Notes: generated by a model not told the origin, from the sequence alone. Counted from the stretch's first letter, positions 37,328 to 48,506 are shown. The stretch: DNA of 64,000 bases from Solimicrobium silvestre (GCF_002976435.1 NZ_PUGF01000002.1:279171-343170), one strand, 5' to 3'. Program-made: numbers and translations.

Positions 37328-37480
37328 ATGATTAATTTTAAAAAAAAACTGGCACCGCGTAGTTTGATATATCTATCGTCAGCGGTATTGTTGGTGATAC
37401 TGAGTGCCTGCGGCGGTGGTCATGGTGGAGGTGGCGCTCCAGTGGGGCCTGGCTCTACTATGGCTGGCACAAGTTTTTAG
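37328..37480 (+). CDS. Small 50-residue lipoprotein, N-terminal look-alike of the Ig lipoprotein
   Basis: An ATG at 37328, preceded by AAGAAGAG, opens 50 codons. The product has a basic N-terminus, a hydrophobic helix and a lipobox VILSAC followed by a Gly/His/Pro tail (GGGHGGGGAPVGPG), then stops. The signal peptide and the ACGGG start of the mature part resemble those of the large Ig-repeat lipoprotein 130 bases downstream ([13 protein letters not shown]). It may be a truncated duplicate of that gene or a functional mini-lipoprotein. It follows pilQ by 18 bases and may be on the pil transcript. Confidence 0.6.
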   Translation: MINFKKKLAPRSLIYLSSAVLLVILSACGGGHGGGGAPVGPGSTMAGTSF

Positions 37481-37511
37481 TGCAGGCATTAAAACCACAC
37501 TAATCAACATA

Positions 37512-37540
37512 TTGAAACTCACTAAAATAGTGGCAATAAT
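37512..37540 (+). promoter_or_regulatory. Candidate promoter of the Ig-repeat lipoprotein gene
   Basis: TTGAAA (37512-37517), a 17-base spacer and AATAAT (37535-37540) form a good sigma-70-type promoter about 70 bases upstream of the start. The spacer contains the dyad CACTA-AAA-TAGTG (37520-37532), a possible operator. Confidence 0.5.
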
Positions 37541-37612
37541 GTTATTTACATTCAAAACCAAAGCTGAACAACCCTCGGCGTAGTAACTGAAAACAACGTA
37601 TTGGAAAGCAAA

Positions 37613-40249
37613 ATGAAGCTGAATTTAACACCTATTTTTACTGCACGTTACTGGACATTTTTAATGTCGGCTCTGCTGCTGATTATGATAAGCGCCTGCG
37701 GTGGGGGTAATGGTTCAGCAGGAACTCCGTTAGGAGGCAGTGGTTCCGGATCCGGCGGTACTGGCGGTACTACGCCGACCACCAACGGTGTGATTACGTT
37801 GACGCTTACTAATGCTGGCACAGCTTCTAATACGATACCAAGTAATGGCAGTTTAACTGCCACTGCAAATGTGGTTAATGCCGCTGGCGCTGCAGTTGCG
37901 AATACGTTAGTCACATTTACGTTGTCTGGCACGACTACGGCGGTTATAGCGCCTGTATTGACAGCGCTAACCAATAGTTCGGGTAATGCAGTGATTCTTT
38001 TGCAGGCAGGTACGACTGCGGGGGCTGGAACATTAACTGCATCGGCCACAGTAGTAGGAACTACAGCAATAACCGGGTCGGCCTCATTTCAAAATCTTAA
38101 TGGAACAACTCCTGGTGCTAATAGTGTCATTACATTGGCGCTTACTACCGCCGCTGGCACTTCGGCAACGACTATACCGCCTGGCGGAAGCTTAAGCGCT
38201 ACGGCAACTGTTACTACTGGCGGCGTTGCAGTTCCAAATGCGCTGGTTACCTTTTCCGTTAGCAGTGCGACGGGTTCTTTACCAATTACCACAGCGCTCA
38301 CAAATAGCGCCGGTATTGCGGTAGTTAGTTTGCAATCAGGTACTGTATCAGGAGCTGGTACGCTTACCGCATCCACTGCAGTTTCGGGCAATACTGCTCC
38401 TATAACGAATTCAGTCAACTACACATCTGGCGCCACTGGACCAACAGCATCACCACAAATAGCTATTAGTTTTGCAAGCAGTACCGGCTGTACAGCTAAT
38501 ACAATTACAACATCTTGTCCAATCACGGCTTCGGCAACAGTAACGGATGCTAGCGGTAATCCGGTTGCAAATACGTTAGTGTCATTCTCAAATTCACTTT
38601 CAGGAGTTGTTCTTGCACCGTCTGCAGGGATTGTCATTACAAATTCATCAGGCGTGGCAACAGTGACTGTTTCTGCTGCCGGATTGGTAACTTCGGGTCA
38701 AGCAGGGTCAGCTGGAAGAGTGAGTGCAACTACCACAATAGCTGGTGTAACCGTTGTCGCAGGACAAAACTATACGTTGGGTAATACGGCAATTACTCTT
38801 GTTGGTGTTACTCCAGCCTCCGGTACTGCCAATGTAAGTGCATATGGAACGACCACTATTGCGGTTCAGGTCGATTCAGCTGGTGCAATTTATACAGCAC
38901 AACCTGTTACCGTGAATTTTGCATCTTCTTGTGCCGCGAATGGCAAAGCAAGCTTGCCAGCTACTGCAACGACAGTGAATGGCGTGGCGCAAGTAACTTA
39001 TACTGATAATGGTTGCGGTACGACCGATACGGTAACGGCGTCTGTCGCGGGCGTGGCTGCGACGGTAACGATAACGTTGAAGGTGGCAGCACCAACAGCA
39101 GCTTCAATCAACTTTGTTGCTGTTAGCCCGACTAGTTCGTCTATCGTGTTGCCAAGTACTGGTGGAGTTGGGCGGACTTCAACTGCTACGTTGACTTTTG
39201 AAGTGGTCGATGTAAATGGCAACCCGATTAATGGTGCGGCGGTTAATTTCGCCAATCTTTATGCAAATGCCAATCCTGGAGCGCCAGTCATAGCAACGTT
39301 AAATTCGACATCGAGCACGACTGGTAGTAATGGTCAGGTTACTACCACTGTGACAGCAGTTTCTGTCGGCACGTTATCAATTACCGCATCGTTAGTATCA
39401 ACGCCGTCCATAGCAAGCACATCAAATACGGTGGTTGTTTCTACTGGGCAGCCAACTCAGGCTTCATTCTCGTTGAGTGCCTCTGTGTTTAATATTGAAG
39501 GCTGGAGTTATAACGGTATTACGTCAACTCTGACTACCTTTATTGCAGATGCTAATGGTAATCCGGTAGTTAATGGCACTCCGGTGGTGGCGACTACCAA
39601 CAAGGGTTCGGTTGGAAATAGCAGTGGGGTTTCGGCAGGTTGTACTACAGTAAATGGACAATGTTCTCTGACATTTACTAGTCAAAATCCTCGTGTTGTA
39701 GCGCGTACTGCTGTCGGGGTAGCGACAGTGCAGTTTTCTAGTACGAATAACACTACTTTGCCAATAGCAGGGTCGCTCCAGTTATATCTGAGTGGAAGCA
39801 GCCCGAATATTTACTACTTCAATGGAACTAATTGGGTGCTGGCAAATAATAATGGAGGAGTTCCGCAAGCTCTATCTACTAATAACTGTTCACAAAATGT
39901 TGAGTTTGTGATTACTGATGAAAATGGCAATCCTATGCCTGCTACAACGTCAATTATCGCAACTACTACGCAAACGGGTATTACGATCGGTACACTTTTA
40001 CCGGGGGCGGTGCCAAATACACCGGTTGGTGGAGGTACTCAGCTAACATTGCCAACAACACCAGCTACTACTGTAAATGGTACGACGGTAGTAATCCCGT
40101 ACAATCTTTCTGTATCCGCTACAACAGGATCCGCACCGCAATGTTTGGATGGTGGTGGTACTCAAAGTCCATTTAATTTTTCAGTGACAACAACAACACC
40201 GCAAGGCGTTACAACATTAACTAACTTTGTTTTAAAATATCCGTCTTAG
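37613..40249 (+). CDS. Large lipoprotein with tandem bacterial Ig-like (Big-1 type) domains
   Basis: The ATG at 37613 gives 878 residues. A signal peptide ends in the lipobox MISAC, followed by a Gly/Ser/Thr linker to about residue 55. About six to seven Ig-like repeats of 95-115 residues follow; in each, a segment such as [23 protein letters not shown] or [21 protein letters not shown] marks the Big-1 invasin-type fold. Repeats 1 and 2 are the most alike. Later repeats carry Cys pairs that could form disulfides. The last part ([16 protein letters not shown]) departs from the repeat pattern. It sits between pilQ and aroKB, suggesting a surface adhesin or pilus-associated protein (inference). 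Composition is very rich in Thr, Ala, Val and Gly, unlike its neighbours. Confidence 0.85.
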   Translation: MKLNLTPIFTARYWTFLMSALLLIMISACGGGNGSAGTPLGGSGSGSGGTGGTTPTTNGVITLTLTNAGTASNTIPSNGSLTATANVVNAAGAAVANTLVTFTLSGTTTAVIAPVLTALTNSSGNAVILLQAGTTAGAGTLTASATVVGTTAITGSASFQNLNGTTPGANSVITLALTTAAGTSATTIPPGGSLSATATVTTGGVAVPNALVTFSVSSATGSLPITTALTNSAGIAVVSLQSGTVSGAGTLTASTAVSGNTAPITNSVNYTSGATGPTASPQIAISFASSTGCTANTITTSCPITASATVTDASGNPVANTLVSFSNSLSGVVLAPSAGIVITNSSGVATVTVSAAGLVTSGQAGSAGRVSATTTIAGVTVVAGQNYTLGNTAITLVGVTPASGTANVSAYGTTTIAVQVDSAGAIYTAQPVTVNFASSCAANGKASLPATATTVNGVAQVTYTDNGCGTTDTVTASVAGVAATVTITLKVAAPTAASINFVAVSPTSSSIVLPSTGGVGRTSTATLTFEVVDVNGNPINGAAVNFANLYANANPGAPVIATLNSTSSTTGSNGQVTTTVTAVSVGTLSITASLVSTPSIASTSNTVVVSTGQPTQASFSLSASVFNIEGWSYNGITSTLTTFIADANGNPVVNGTPVVATTNKGSVGNSSGVSAGCTTVNGQCSLTFTSQNPRVVARTAVGVATVQFSSTNNTTLPIAGSLQLYLSGSSPNIYYFNGTNWVLANNNGGVPQALSTNNCSQNVEFVITDENGNPMPATTSIIATTTQTGITIGTLLPGAVPNTPVGGGTQLTLPTTPATTVNGTTVVIPYNLSVSATTGSAPQCLDGGGTQSPFNFSVTTTTPQGVTTLTNFVLKYPS

Positions 40250-40260
40250 TAATTAGTCGA

Positions 40261-41949
40261 TTGCATGCATTGGAAACACAAAGTAATATTTTTTTAGTCG
40301 GTTTGATGGGCGCGGGCAAGACAACAATTGGCCGCGCCCTGGCAAAAAAACTGAATATGCGCTTTGTGGATTCCGATCACGAAGTGGAAGCGCGCACCGG
40401 AGTGGCTATTCCGGTTATCTTTGATATTGAAGGTGAAGCGAGCTTCCGCCAGCGTGAAGCGGATGTGATAAGGGATTTAACCGCGCAAGGCGGTATTGTT
40501 TTAGCTACTGGCGGTGGCGCAATTTTAAATGAGCAAAACCGTCAATATCTACACTCCCGAGGCACAGTTATTTATCTGCGCGCTAGCGTTTCGCATATTT
40601 TACAGCGCACCAGTCATGATAAAAATCGTCCATTACTACGCACTGCTGACCCGCGCAAAGTGCTCGATGAACTCACTCTGCAACGTGACCCTCTTTACCA
40701 AGAAATAGCCCATGTGGTGATTGAAACCGGTCGCCCGAATGTGGCGCATCTGGTGCAAACTATTCTAGTACAATTAGGTTGGCCAATTGCCCCTGCTTCG
40801 CGGTTAGCGAAGCCACTCGAGCTAACTTCACAACCGACTATGTCAACACAACCGTCACCAACCTCCCATCTGTTAAAAGTCGCTCTCGGTGAGCGTAGTT
40901 ACCCGATTTTGATCGCGCCAGACGCGCTCAAACAAGTGGCTAAATACGTACAGTCTAACCGCGTGGTGATCGTTACCAATAGCACTGTTGCGCCGCTGTA
41001 TCTGGCACGGGTAACTACGTCGCTGGAGACGGTTGGCAAAAAGGTTGAACAGATTATTTTGCCGGATGGTGAAGCGCACAAAAACATGGAAAGCCTGACT
41101 TTTATTTTTGATGCCTTGCTGAAAAATAAATGTGACCGTAGAACGACCTTGCTGGCTTTAGGCGGCGGGGTGATAGGCGATATAACCGGCTTTGCTGCGG
41201 CGAGTTATATGCGCGGGATTCCTTTTGTGCAAATTCCCACCACTCTTTTGTCGCAAGTCGATTCTTCGGTAGGCGGTAAAACCGGGATTAATCATCCGCT
41301 CGGTAAAAATATGATTGGCGCGTTCTATCAGCCGCAAGCGGTTATCGCAGATACCAAATCATTAGCAACGTTGCCGGCCCGAGAATTATCGGCAGGGTTA
41401 GCGGAAGTGATTAAATATGGCGCGATTATCGATACCGAATTTTTTACCTGGCTAGAACAAAATTGCCAAAAATTGCGCGCTCATGATGAAGCAGCTTTGG
41501 CTTATGCGATTGGCCGTTCTTGCGAAATTAAAGCGGAAGTGGTGCGCTTGGATGAGCGTGAAAGCGGTTTGCGTGCGATTCTTAATTTCGGGCATACATT
41601 TGCCCATGCGATTGAATCTGCTCTCGGTTATGGTGCGTGGTTGCATGGCGAAGCGGTTGGCTGCGGTATGGTGATGGCGGCGGATTTGTCATGTCGCCTC
41701 GGTTATATTTCTGTTTCTGATAAAGAACGGATTCGCGCCTTAGTTGCGGCGGCTGGTTTGCCGGTACAAGCACCTGATTTAGGCCTGGCTACCTGGCTGG
41801 GGTGGATGCAAGTTGATAAGAAAAATGAAGGCGGTCAGATTAAGTTTGTGCTGCTCAAAGTTATGGGGCGTGCCGTGCTTGAATCGGTGCCAGCCAGCGT
41901 ATTGGAGGCAACATTGCTAGCATGTTGCACATCTTCAGCTGATATTTAA
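40261..41949 (+). CDS. aroKB: Bifunctional shikimate kinase / 3-dehydroquinate synthase fusion
   Basis: One frame of 562 codons encodes both enzymes. Residues ~8-170 are shikimate kinase: Walker [27 protein letters not shown] and the lid RPLL. After a linker (~175-205, Pro/Thr/Ser-rich) residues ~208-555 are dehydroquinate synthase: [36 protein letters not shown] and the zinc His motifs [10 protein letters not shown] and LHGEAVGCG. Both act in aromatic amino acid synthesis, but not as consecutive steps. In most relatives aroK and aroB are separate neighbours. No ATG or GTG is available before the Walker motif; a TTG (40261 or 40270) must start translation. Confidence 0.92.
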   Translation: MHALETQSNIFLVGLMGAGKTTIGRALAKKLNMRFVDSDHEVEARTGVAIPVIFDIEGEASFRQREADVIRDLTAQGGIVLATGGGAILNEQNRQYLHSRGTVIYLRASVSHILQRTSHDKNRPLLRTADPRKVLDELTLQRDPLYQEIAHVVIETGRPNVAHLVQTILVQLGWPIAPASRLAKPLELTSQPTMSTQPSPTSHLLKVALGERSYPILIAPDALKQVAKYVQSNRVVIVTNSTVAPLYLARVTTSLETVGKKVEQIILPDGEAHKNMESLTFIFDALLKNKCDRRTTLLALGGGVIGDITGFAAASYMRGIPFVQIPTTLLSQVDSSVGGKTGINHPLGKNMIGAFYQPQAVIADTKSLATLPARELSAGLAEVIKYGAIIDTEFFTWLEQNCQKLRAHDEAALAYAIGRSCEIKAEVVRLDERESGLRAILNFGHTFAHAIESALGYGAWLHGEAVGCGMVMAADLSCRLGYISVSDKERIRALVAAAGLPVQAPDLGLATWLGWMQVDKKNEGGQIKFVLLKVMGRAVLESVPASVLEATLLACCTSSADI

Positions 41950-43086
41950 ATGGATAAAATTCAGTCGCCATTAGCGCACTATGCAGCACACGATACGCTG
42001 CCAGCGCGGCGCATTTTTGACGAATTACCAGCAACGGCACGCAGCGAATTTGGACGTGACCGTGACCGGATTATTCACAGCAGTGCGTTCCGCCGGCTGG
42101 AATATAAAACCCAGGTTTTTGTTAATCACGAAGGTGATTTATTTCGTACCCGCTTAACCCACAGTATCGAAGTGGCGCAAATAGCCCGGGCAATTGCCCG
42201 TAATTTGCGCTTGAATGAAGATTTAGTTGAAGCGATTTCATTGGCGCATGATCTGGGCCACACACCGTTTGGCCACGCTGGACAAGATGCACTTAATTCA
42301 TGCATGCAGCCTTATGGTGGTTTCGAGCACAATCTGCAAAGCTTGCGCGTGGTGGATGTGTTGGAAGAGCGTTATGGCAGTTTTGATGGTTTGAATTTAA
42401 CTTTTGAAACCCGTGAGGGAATTTTAAAACACTGTTCCTTAAAAAATGCCCAGCAATTAGGTGAAATCGGGCAGCGTTTTATAGAGCGCAAGCAACCGAG
42501 TTTAGAAGCACAACTGACTAATTTGGCTGATGAAATTGCCTACAACAATCATGATGTCGACGATGGTTTGCGCTCAGGGTTAATGCAGGAAAGTCAGCTA
42601 ATGGAAGTCGCTTTATATGCACATAATAGGGCGTTAGTTGAAAAAGCTTTTCCTGGTTTAACTGGTCGTCGTGCGATTGCAGAAACAATACGGCGCATGA
42701 TTAATGCCTTGATTTTGGATTTAATTACCACCTCCGAGCAGCGTATTCTGGCGCAACAACCGCGCAATATTAATGATGTGCGTAACGCGCCACCGCTTAT
42801 TGCTTTCTCAGATCAGATGCAAGCGCAAGCCACTGAGCTTAAACAATTTTTGCACGTTCAGTTGTACCGACATTATCAAGTGCAGCGCATGACTTCTAAA
42901 GCGCGGCGCTGTGTCAGTGAATTATTTAATTTGTTTATGAATGAGCCGGTATTGTTACCGCCGGATTATTTAGTGCACGACAATGAAGCCAAACAAGCAC
43001 GTAAAATTGCCGACTATATTGCCGGAATGACTGATCGTTATGCGATGCGTGAACACCGACGCTTGTTTGTAATTGACGATATTTAG
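41950..43086 (+). CDS. dgt: Deoxyguanosinetriphosphate triphosphohydrolase-like protein
   Basis: The 378-residue HD-domain protein has the metal-binding His of [17 protein letters not shown] and the HD motif [16 protein letters not shown], then [14 protein letters not shown]. It hydrolyses dNTPs to nucleosides and triphosphate; some members limit phage replication by dNTP depletion, but this chromosomal, conserved position points to housekeeping. It begins directly after the aroKB stop. Confidence 0.94.
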   Translation: MDKIQSPLAHYAAHDTLPARRIFDELPATARSEFGRDRDRIIHSSAFRRLEYKTQVFVNHEGDLFRTRLTHSIEVAQIARAIARNLRLNEDLVEAISLAHDLGHTPFGHAGQDALNSCMQPYGGFEHNLQSLRVVDVLEERYGSFDGLNLTFETREGILKHCSLKNAQQLGEIGQRFIERKQPSLEAQLTNLADEIAYNNHDVDDGLRSGLMQESQLMEVALYAHNRALVEKAFPGLTGRRAIAETIRRMINALILDLITTSEQRILAQQPRNINDVRNAPPLIAFSDQMQAQATELKQFLHVQLYRHYQVQRMTSKARRCVSELFNLFMNEPVLLPPDYLVHDNEAKQARKIADYIAGMTDRYAMREHRRLFVIDDI

Positions 43087-43109
43087 TGAATAACACTGAG
43101 GAGTTTAAA

Positions 43110-43790
43110 ATGAAATTTCGCACAAGTATAGCGGTAGCCGCTTTGGTAAGTAGTTCGGTGTGGGCTGCCTCATTGGCTGATTTGAGTAATACGGAAGCAA
43201 CCAGTGGTCTACGTGCCGCGCTGGAAAAAGGCGCTGAATCAGCGGTAGGTAAACTCGGCGTTGAGAACGGATTTCTATCGAATGAAAAAGTAAGAATAAG
43301 TTTGCCAAGTTCGCTGGATAAAGCCCAATCCATTTTAAGAATGACCGGGCAAGGGCCAAAAATGGACGAACTGATTGTTGCGATGAATCATGCGGCAGAA
43401 GCTGCCGTGCCAATGGCTAAACCGCTGCTCATGAACGCGATTAAATCGATGTCGGTAACCGATGCCAAAAATATTTTGAGTGGTGGAGATACGTCGGTGA
43501 CTGATTTTTTCAGACAAAAAACTTCGGCTCAATTGGCGGAACAATTTCAACCGGTAGTGAAATCAGTAACCGATAAATCCGACTTGTCTGCAAAATATAA
43601 TAGTTTGATGGGCCCTGCTGCAAAATACGGCGTAGTACCGGCACAGCAAGCTACAGTTGAATCTTATGTGACTGAGCGTGCGGTAGATGGCTTGTTTTTA
43701 ATGATCGGCGAAGAAGAAAAAGCAATCCGCCAAGACCCGCTTGGTACAGGAAGTAAAATTATCGGGCAGGTTTTTGGTTTGTTGAAGTAA
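43110..43790 (+). CDS. DUF4197 family exported protein
   Basis: The ATG at 43110 has GAGGAG about nine bases upstream and gives 226 residues with a signal peptide (MKFRTSIAVAALVSSSVWAAS). The family core is seen in LRAALEKGAESAVGKLG, FLSNEKVRISLP, MNHAAEAAVPMAKPLL and DPLGTGSKIIGQVFGLL. The function of DUF4197 is unknown. It follows dgt by 23 bases and a strong terminator closes the run. Confidence 0.9.
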   Translation: MKFRTSIAVAALVSSSVWAASLADLSNTEATSGLRAALEKGAESAVGKLGVENGFLSNEKVRISLPSSLDKAQSILRMTGQGPKMDELIVAMNHAAEAAVPMAKPLLMNAIKSMSVTDAKNILSGGDTSVTDFFRQKTSAQLAEQFQPVVKSVTDKSDLSAKYNSLMGPAAKYGVVPAQQATVESYVTERAVDGLFLMIGEEEKAIRQDPLGTGSKIIGQVFGLLK

Positions 43791-43823
43791 TCTTAAAAAG
43801 TAGCTAAAAAAATTCATGCAGAG

Positions 43824-43867
43824 AAAAACAGGGAGGGAGATTTAATATCTCCCTCCCTGTTTTTTTT
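43824..43867 (+). terminator. Intrinsic terminator after the DUF4197 gene
   Basis: AAAAACAGGGAGGGAGAT pairs with ATCTCCCTCCCTGTTTTT across a short loop and is followed by a T run. It is very stable and can work on both strands. Confidence 0.9.
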
Positions 43868-43935
43868 AGCAATTTTAACGTGGTTAGTGGCTTTGCCGTC
43901 GCTAAAAAAGCTATTTTTCTATACGTTTACAGAAT

Positions 43936-45030
43936 CTAGTTTAATTCCCGCAATGGATGCGCGTAGGCTGGCCAAACCTCTGCAAAAAAACTGTTGATCA
44001 GCTCAGGGCTGACTTCTTCCAGGCTAGCTGGTTGCCATTTTGGCTGCATATCTTTATCCACCACTAAAGCTCGAACGCCCTCTAAAACTTCACCGTGTTT
44101 AAAGCAATGGCGCACCATTGTGCGCTCCATGCGCAGGCATTCGGCCACTGATAACTTCTGGCCGCGCTGTAATTGCTCGAGCGTTACACACATCAGTAAT
44201 GGTGAACGGGTTTGCATTAGCTTGAATGTTTGTTGTGCAAATGGAGATGGATCTGCCTGCAGCGAGGCCATGATCGCGGCGACGTTATTATGTGAAAAAT
44301 GTTGATCTAGTGCATTACGATTCGTGGCTAATGGCCCGGCGTTCAGTTGCTGCTGGAACGGAGCTGCAAACTGGCGGATGCTGTCGCGCAGATCGCTGGT
44401 GTTGCTTTGTTCGAGTAAAGTCATCAGCGCAGGAATTTGTTCGCTAGGCAAATACACATCGGCTAAATCAGCATAGATGGCATCTGAAGCGTTAATGATT
44501 TCACCGCTTAAGCCTAAATACGTCCCGATTTGTCCGGCGCAGCGCGACAGAAAATAACCGCCACCGACATCAGGAAACAAGCCGATATTTACTTCAGGCA
44601 TCGCCATTTTGGTACGCTCAGTTACGATCCGTAATCGGTTGTCGGGACCAGCTTGCGCAATCCCCATACCACCACCCATGACCACGCCATTTAATAAAGA
44701 AACGTAGGGCTTCGGATAATGGTGAATTAAGTAATTCAGTGCATATTCTTCGGTGAAAAAATCTTCTAATAACGCGCTATCGCCAAGCGGCGTCGCTGTG
44801 CCAACATCATAAAAAAAGCGAATATCACCGCCAGCGCAAAAAGCCCGTTCATGGCTGCCATGAATAAACACCGCGCGCACGTCGCTACGCTCTTGCCAGT
44901 CAAGCAATGTTTGGGTGATGCTGCGTATCATTTCCAGCGATAAGGAGTTTAATGCTTTAGGGCGATTTAGGGTGATGAAGCCGATTTGGTTTTGAACGCG
45001 GGTGAGTATGAAATCTGCGAAGTCTGTCAT
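43936..45030 (-). CDS. Enoyl-CoA hydratase/isomerase family protein, probably 3-hydroxyisobutyryl-CoA hydrolase
   Basis: The 364-residue crotonase-fold protein has the oxyanion-hole motifs AFCAGGDIRFFYD and NGVVMGGGMGIAQAG, the active-site Glu in AMPEVNIGLFPDVGGGYFL, and the C-terminal extension typical of 3-hydroxyisobutyryl-CoA hydrolases of valine breakdown. Length and GLFPDVGGGYFLSR support the hydrolase over a plain hydratase. It stands alone between two terminators. Confidence 0.88.
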   Translation of the reverse strand: MTDFADFILTRVQNQIGFITLNRPKALNSLSLEMIRSITQTLLDWQERSDVRAVFIHGSHERAFCAGGDIRFFYDVGTATPLGDSALLEDFFTEEYALNYLIHHYPKPYVSLLNGVVMGGGMGIAQAGPDNRLRIVTERTKMAMPEVNIGLFPDVGGGYFLSRCAGQIGTYLGLSGEIINASDAIYADLADVYLPSEQIPALMTLLEQSNTSDLRDSIRQFAAPFQQQLNAGPLATNRNALDQHFSHNNVAAIMASLQADPSPFAQQTFKLMQTRSPLLMCVTLEQLQRGQKLSVAECLRMERTMVRHCFKHGEVLEGVRALVVDKDMQPKWQPASLEEVSPELINSFFAEVWPAYAHPLRELN

Positions 45031-45062
45031 GGTAAATACAAAGTGAGTTGGCGGGGGAAATT

Positions 45063-45083
45063 AAAAAGGACGCTTGCGCGTCC
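45063..45083 (-). terminator. Intrinsic terminator after hpf
   Basis: On the minus strand AGGACGC-GCAA-GCGTCCT is followed by TTTTTAA, with a GNRA-type loop, 26 bases after the hpf stop. It ends the kdsD-to-hpf run. Confidence 0.85.
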
Positions 45084-45108
45084 TGATTTCATGGTGAAGT
45101 GAGTAAAG

Positions 45109-45498
45109 TTACGCGCTAGCTAGAGAGTTGTACGCATTCTCATCTAGTTCTGCATGTTCGGTCAGATGAATGGGCATGTGTTTCACGGGGTCGTGTTTAT
45201 GGTCTTGGATTTTGTCTTTGTGTTTGATTACTTGACGATCCAGTTTGTCCATAAGTAAGTCAATGGCAGCGTATAGATCTTGTGCCATGCTTTCTACGTG
45301 AATATCTTTGCCGGGAACATGAAGATTAATATCGGCTTTATGACGTTTATCCTTCTCTTTGAGCTTATCTACGGTAATGGTAACGGTGATATCAATGACC
45401 TGGTCGAAGTGTCGCATGATACGTTCCAGCTTACTTTGAATGTGTTCACGAATTGCTGGAGTTACTTCGAGGTGATGTCCACTGATGGTGATATTCAT
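45109..45498 (-). CDS. hpf: Ribosome hibernation promoting factor
   Basis: HPF binds the 30S subunit and helps form inactive 100S ribosomes in stationary phase. The ATG at 45498 has AGGAG about eight bases upstream and gives 129 residues starting [20 protein letters not shown]. The longer frame to 45543 has no support. The motifs [17 protein letters not shown] and [21 protein letters not shown] are typical. It is downstream of rpoN, its usual place. Confidence 0.96.
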   Translation of the reverse strand: MNITISGHHLEVTPAIREHIQSKLERIMRHFDQVIDITVTITVDKLKEKDKRHKADINLHVPGKDIHVESMAQDLYAAIDLLMDKLDRQVIKHKDKIQDHKHDPVKHMPIHLTEHAELDENAYNSLASA

Positions 45499-45601
45499 AA
45501 GCGCTCCTATTGTAGTGATGCTTGCTAAATAATAATGATTCAATAATCAGATCTGAACCAACTCTTATTTAACAATGTAAAGCCAAAATACAAGTGATGA
45601 G

Positions 45602-47110
45602 TTACAAAGTTTTACGCAAATTGACTGGAGGTATTTTCAAGGCTTCCCGGTATTTTGCAACAGTACGCCGCGCAATTACCATGCCCTGTTCCCCTAGCAT
45701 ATTTGCGATTTTACTATCTGATAGTGGGGTGGTCTGGTTTTCTGCTCCGATCAGTTGCTTGATGAGTGCTCTAATTGCTGTAGAAGAAGCTTCTCCCCCT
45801 GCTTCCGTGGCAACGTGGCTACCAAAGAAATACTTAAGCTCAAACATGCCATGCGGGGTCAACATGTATTTTTGAGTCGTTACACGAGAAATTGTACTCT
45901 CATGTAGACCTAGTGTATCAGCAATTTCACGCAAAACAAGTGGACGCATGGCAACTGCGCCGTGGGTAAAAAAGCTGCGTTGTCTTTCTACAATCGCTTC
46001 GGAAACACGCAAAATTGTGTCAAATCGCTGGCGCATATTTTTAATCAACCAGCGGGCTTCTTGCAGCTGAGTTTGCAGCGAAGCAGCGTTTTTATGTTGC
46101 TTGAGAATGTTGGCATACAAGGAATTAACTTGTAATTTTGGCATAACATCTTGGTTCAGTTGTACCTGCCAACCGAGTCGGGTTTTGATGACGATGACAT
46201 CCGGGGCAACAAAGTCTACGCGGTCTTTACTAAAACCGCGCCCGGGATGCGGCTCGCATTGCCGGATAACTTCTTGCGCTTCGCGTAAATCCTGATCATC
46301 GCAATCCAGCGCTTTTTTGATTTTATTGAAGTCCCGTTGCGCAAATTGCGCTAAATGATCTTGCACAATAATGAGTGCTAAACGTCGGGTAACTAAAGGA
46401 ATGCGGGGTAAGCGTTTGATCTGTAATGCTAAACATTCGCTGGCAGTGCGTGCGCCGACACCAGCTGGTTCCAGGCTTTGCAACAGGCTGAGGGCGAAGC
46501 TTAAATCATCGAGCTCAATACCTAAAGCTTCCGGTAAGGCGGCATGAATTTGCTCTAGCGATTCATCCAGATAGCCATTTTCATCCAAGGCTTCAATGAG
46601 CAAGCTCAGTAACGCCGCATCACGTTCGGTGCGGGTACTTAAATTGGCTTGATCCAGCAAGTATTCACGCAGGCTTTGGTCGACTATTTCTAGCTGTGGC
46701 CGACCTTCATCATCGTCTTGATTTGCCCGATTTGCTTCGCTCCAGATCGACGATTCATCGCCTTGCGCGCTTTGGTAATCCGATTGATCTGAATCGTTTT
46801 CAGACGAATTGTGTGCGTCTTCCGATGCGCCGTTAGCGGTGCTTGCTGACGAATCGCTATTGTTATTAGTGTTGTTGTCGTTGGAGTAGTCCGATTGTGC
46901 AGGCTGGTGATTGAGCGCACCATCAGACAATAGCCGGACAGCCAAATCCATCGGATCATCTAACCGTTCCAACAGTGGATTGTCATGCAACATCTGCTCT
47001 AACTCTTGATGCAGTTCCAGAGTAGATAATTGCAGTAAACGGATAGATTGCTGAAGCTGCGGCGTCAGTGCTAGATGTTGGGAGGTACGTAACTGCAGGC
47101 TCTGTTTCAT
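45602..47110 (-). CDS. rpoN: RNA polymerase sigma-54 factor
   Basis: The 502-residue protein has the Gln/Leu-rich activator-response region ([23 protein letters not shown]), the core-binding domain, the HTH region ([19 protein letters not shown]) and the RpoN box [16 protein letters not shown] near the C-terminus. Region II (residues ~70-125) is an unusually long Asn/Ser/Asp-rich stretch without fold. It lies after lptB in the standard order and probably shares its transcript. Confidence 0.97.
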   Translation of the reverse strand: MKQSLQLRTSQHLALTPQLQQSIRLLQLSTLELHQELEQMLHDNPLLERLDDPMDLAVRLLSDGALNHQPAQSDYSNDNNTNNNSDSSASTANGASEDAHNSSENDSDQSDYQSAQGDESSIWSEANRANQDDDEGRPQLEIVDQSLREYLLDQANLSTRTERDAALLSLLIEALDENGYLDESLEQIHAALPEALGIELDDLSFALSLLQSLEPAGVGARTASECLALQIKRLPRIPLVTRRLALIIVQDHLAQFAQRDFNKIKKALDCDDQDLREAQEVIRQCEPHPGRGFSKDRVDFVAPDVIVIKTRLGWQVQLNQDVMPKLQVNSLYANILKQHKNAASLQTQLQEARWLIKNMRQRFDTILRVSEAIVERQRSFFTHGAVAMRPLVLREIADTLGLHESTISRVTTQKYMLTPHGMFELKYFFGSHVATEAGGEASSTAIRALIKQLIGAENQTTPLSDSKIANMLGEQGMVIARRTVAKYREALKIPPVNLRKTL

Positions 47111-47131
47111 TGGTATCTAGCTTTTAAACCG

Positions 47132-47875
47132 TTACATCCGGAAGTGGTCACCCAGATAAACCCGCCGAACCGATTCATTGCTGATGATATCGTCTGGATG
47201 GCCACTGGCTAAAACCGCACCTTGATTAATAATATAAGCACGGTCGCAAATGCCGAGAGTTTCACGCACATTATGGTCGGTGATTAAAACGCCGATATTG
47301 CGTTCTTTTAAAAACCGTACAATACGTTGAATTTCAATTACGGCAATTGGATCAACACCGGCAAAAGGTTCATCTAGCAATACAAAGCGCGGATTGGTCG
47401 CCAGCGCTCTGGCAATTTCTACCCGACGGCGTTCGCCGCCAGATAACGATAAAGCCATGTTTTCGCGGATTTTTTCGATTTGTAATTCACCCAGCAACGT
47501 ATTCAATCGATCATCGATTGCGTCTTTCGACAAGGGGTTGCCTTGTTCGTCACGTTGCAACTCAAGTACTGCACGAATATTGTCTTCGACTGATAATTTG
47601 CGAAATACCGACGCTTCTTGCGGCAGGTAGGACAGCCCAAGTCTGGCGCGCTTATGAATCGGTAAATTAGAAATATCGACGTCATTGAGTTTGATAATGC
47701 CGGCGTCCGAGGGAACTAATCCAACGATCATATAAAACGAGGTGGTTTTACCTGCGCCATTAGGCCCCAGCAAACCGACCACTTCACCACTCGTTACATC
47801 AATTGATACATCCCTAACCACTTGCCTTGCGCCATAATGTTTTTGCAGACCTTGAACTTGCAAGTGACTATTCAT
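47132..47875 (-). CDS. lptB: LPS export ABC transporter ATP-binding protein
   Basis: LptB powers extraction of LPS from the inner membrane. Walker A is GPNGAGKTT, the signature [15 protein letters not shown], Walker [14 protein letters not shown] and the switch His DHNVRET. The start overlaps the lptA stop by eight bases, so translation is coupled. Length 247 is normal. Confidence 0.98.
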   Translation of the reverse strand: MNSHLQVQGLQKHYGARQVVRDVSIDVTSGEVVGLLGPNGAGKTTSFYMIVGLVPSDAGIIKLNDVDISNLPIHKRARLGLSYLPQEASVFRKLSVEDNIRAVLELQRDEQGNPLSKDAIDDRLNTLLGELQIEKIRENMALSLSGGERRRVEIARALATNPRFVLLDEPFAGVDPIAVIEIQRIVRFLKERNIGVLITDHNVRETLGICDRAYIINQGAVLASGHPDDIISNESVRRVYLGDHFRM

Positions 47876-48506
47876 GAGTCACCTCGGGTTTGGTTGCGGG
47901 CTTAGGTTCGGTTTTAGAATCTACCTTCGTTTCAACTTTCGGTTCAACCTTAACCGGCGCAGCTTTAGGTTTATCTTCCACGGGATAAATAACTGCATTG
48001 GTAAATCCAGCACCCGGTGCGCTAATGCCTTGGAGAGTGTTATTAACTGACATAAAATCAGTACGACTATCGTAGGAAATATAAATCCCAGAACTTTCAT
48101 GTGTACGTTTTTTGCCATCCAGCAGAACTAATTTTGCCTGGTTAAATAATTTAATTAGTTCCAGAGTATCGTCGTAGACGACTTTATCGGCTTCGCCTTC
48201 TGCCCATAAATCTGGCCCGCCGTCACGTTTTTGACGGTAATTGACTAATTTGCCCGGGCCGCTAAATAGGGTTCCAATTTTTCCGCCGTTGGCATCTTCA
48301 ACCACTTCAAGGCGCGCAGCATTAATAATCAGGGTGCCTTTCACCATGTGTACCGAGCCGGTGTAGACAGTCACTTTTTTATTGCCATCATAGGTTTGTG
48401 ATTCCGCCGAAATATGCAGCGGTTGTTGGCTGTCGGCTTTTTCCGCATGTGCTGTGCTGATAGCTAGCGACAAGAGTAAAAATGAGAGGGAAAGATGTTT
48501 AATCAT
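47868..48506 (-). CDS. lptA: LPS transport periplasmic protein LptA
   Basis: LptA forms the periplasmic bridge for LPS. The 212-residue protein has a signal peptide (to about residue 21, AHAE) and the OstA-like beta-jellyroll ([22 protein letters not shown], then [15 protein letters not shown]). The last ~45 residues are a Lys/Pro/Val/Glu-rich tail with repeated KVEPK-type units, longer than usual. It is preceded by lptC. Confidence 0.95.
   Translation of the reverse strand: MIKHLSLSFLLLSLAISTAHAEKADSQQPLHISAESQTYDGNKKVTVYTGSVHMVKGTLIINAARLEVVEDANGGKIGTLFSGPGKLVNYRQKRDGGPDLWAEGEADKVVYDDTLELIKLFNQAKLVLLDGKKRTHESSGIYISYDSRTDFMSVNNTLQGISAPGAGFTNAVIYPVEDKPKAAPVKVEPKVETKVDSKTEPKPATKPEVTHE

Noticed and set aside
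37648..39255. Several antisense open frames of 72-133 codons within the Ig-lipoprotein gene
   Set aside because: They arise from the low stop-codon frequency opposite Thr/Ala/Gly/Val-rich codons and have no starts with ribosome sites.
41950..43086. dgt as an anti-phage defence gene
   Set aside because: It lies in the conserved aroK-aroB-dgt order, so a housekeeping role is more likely.
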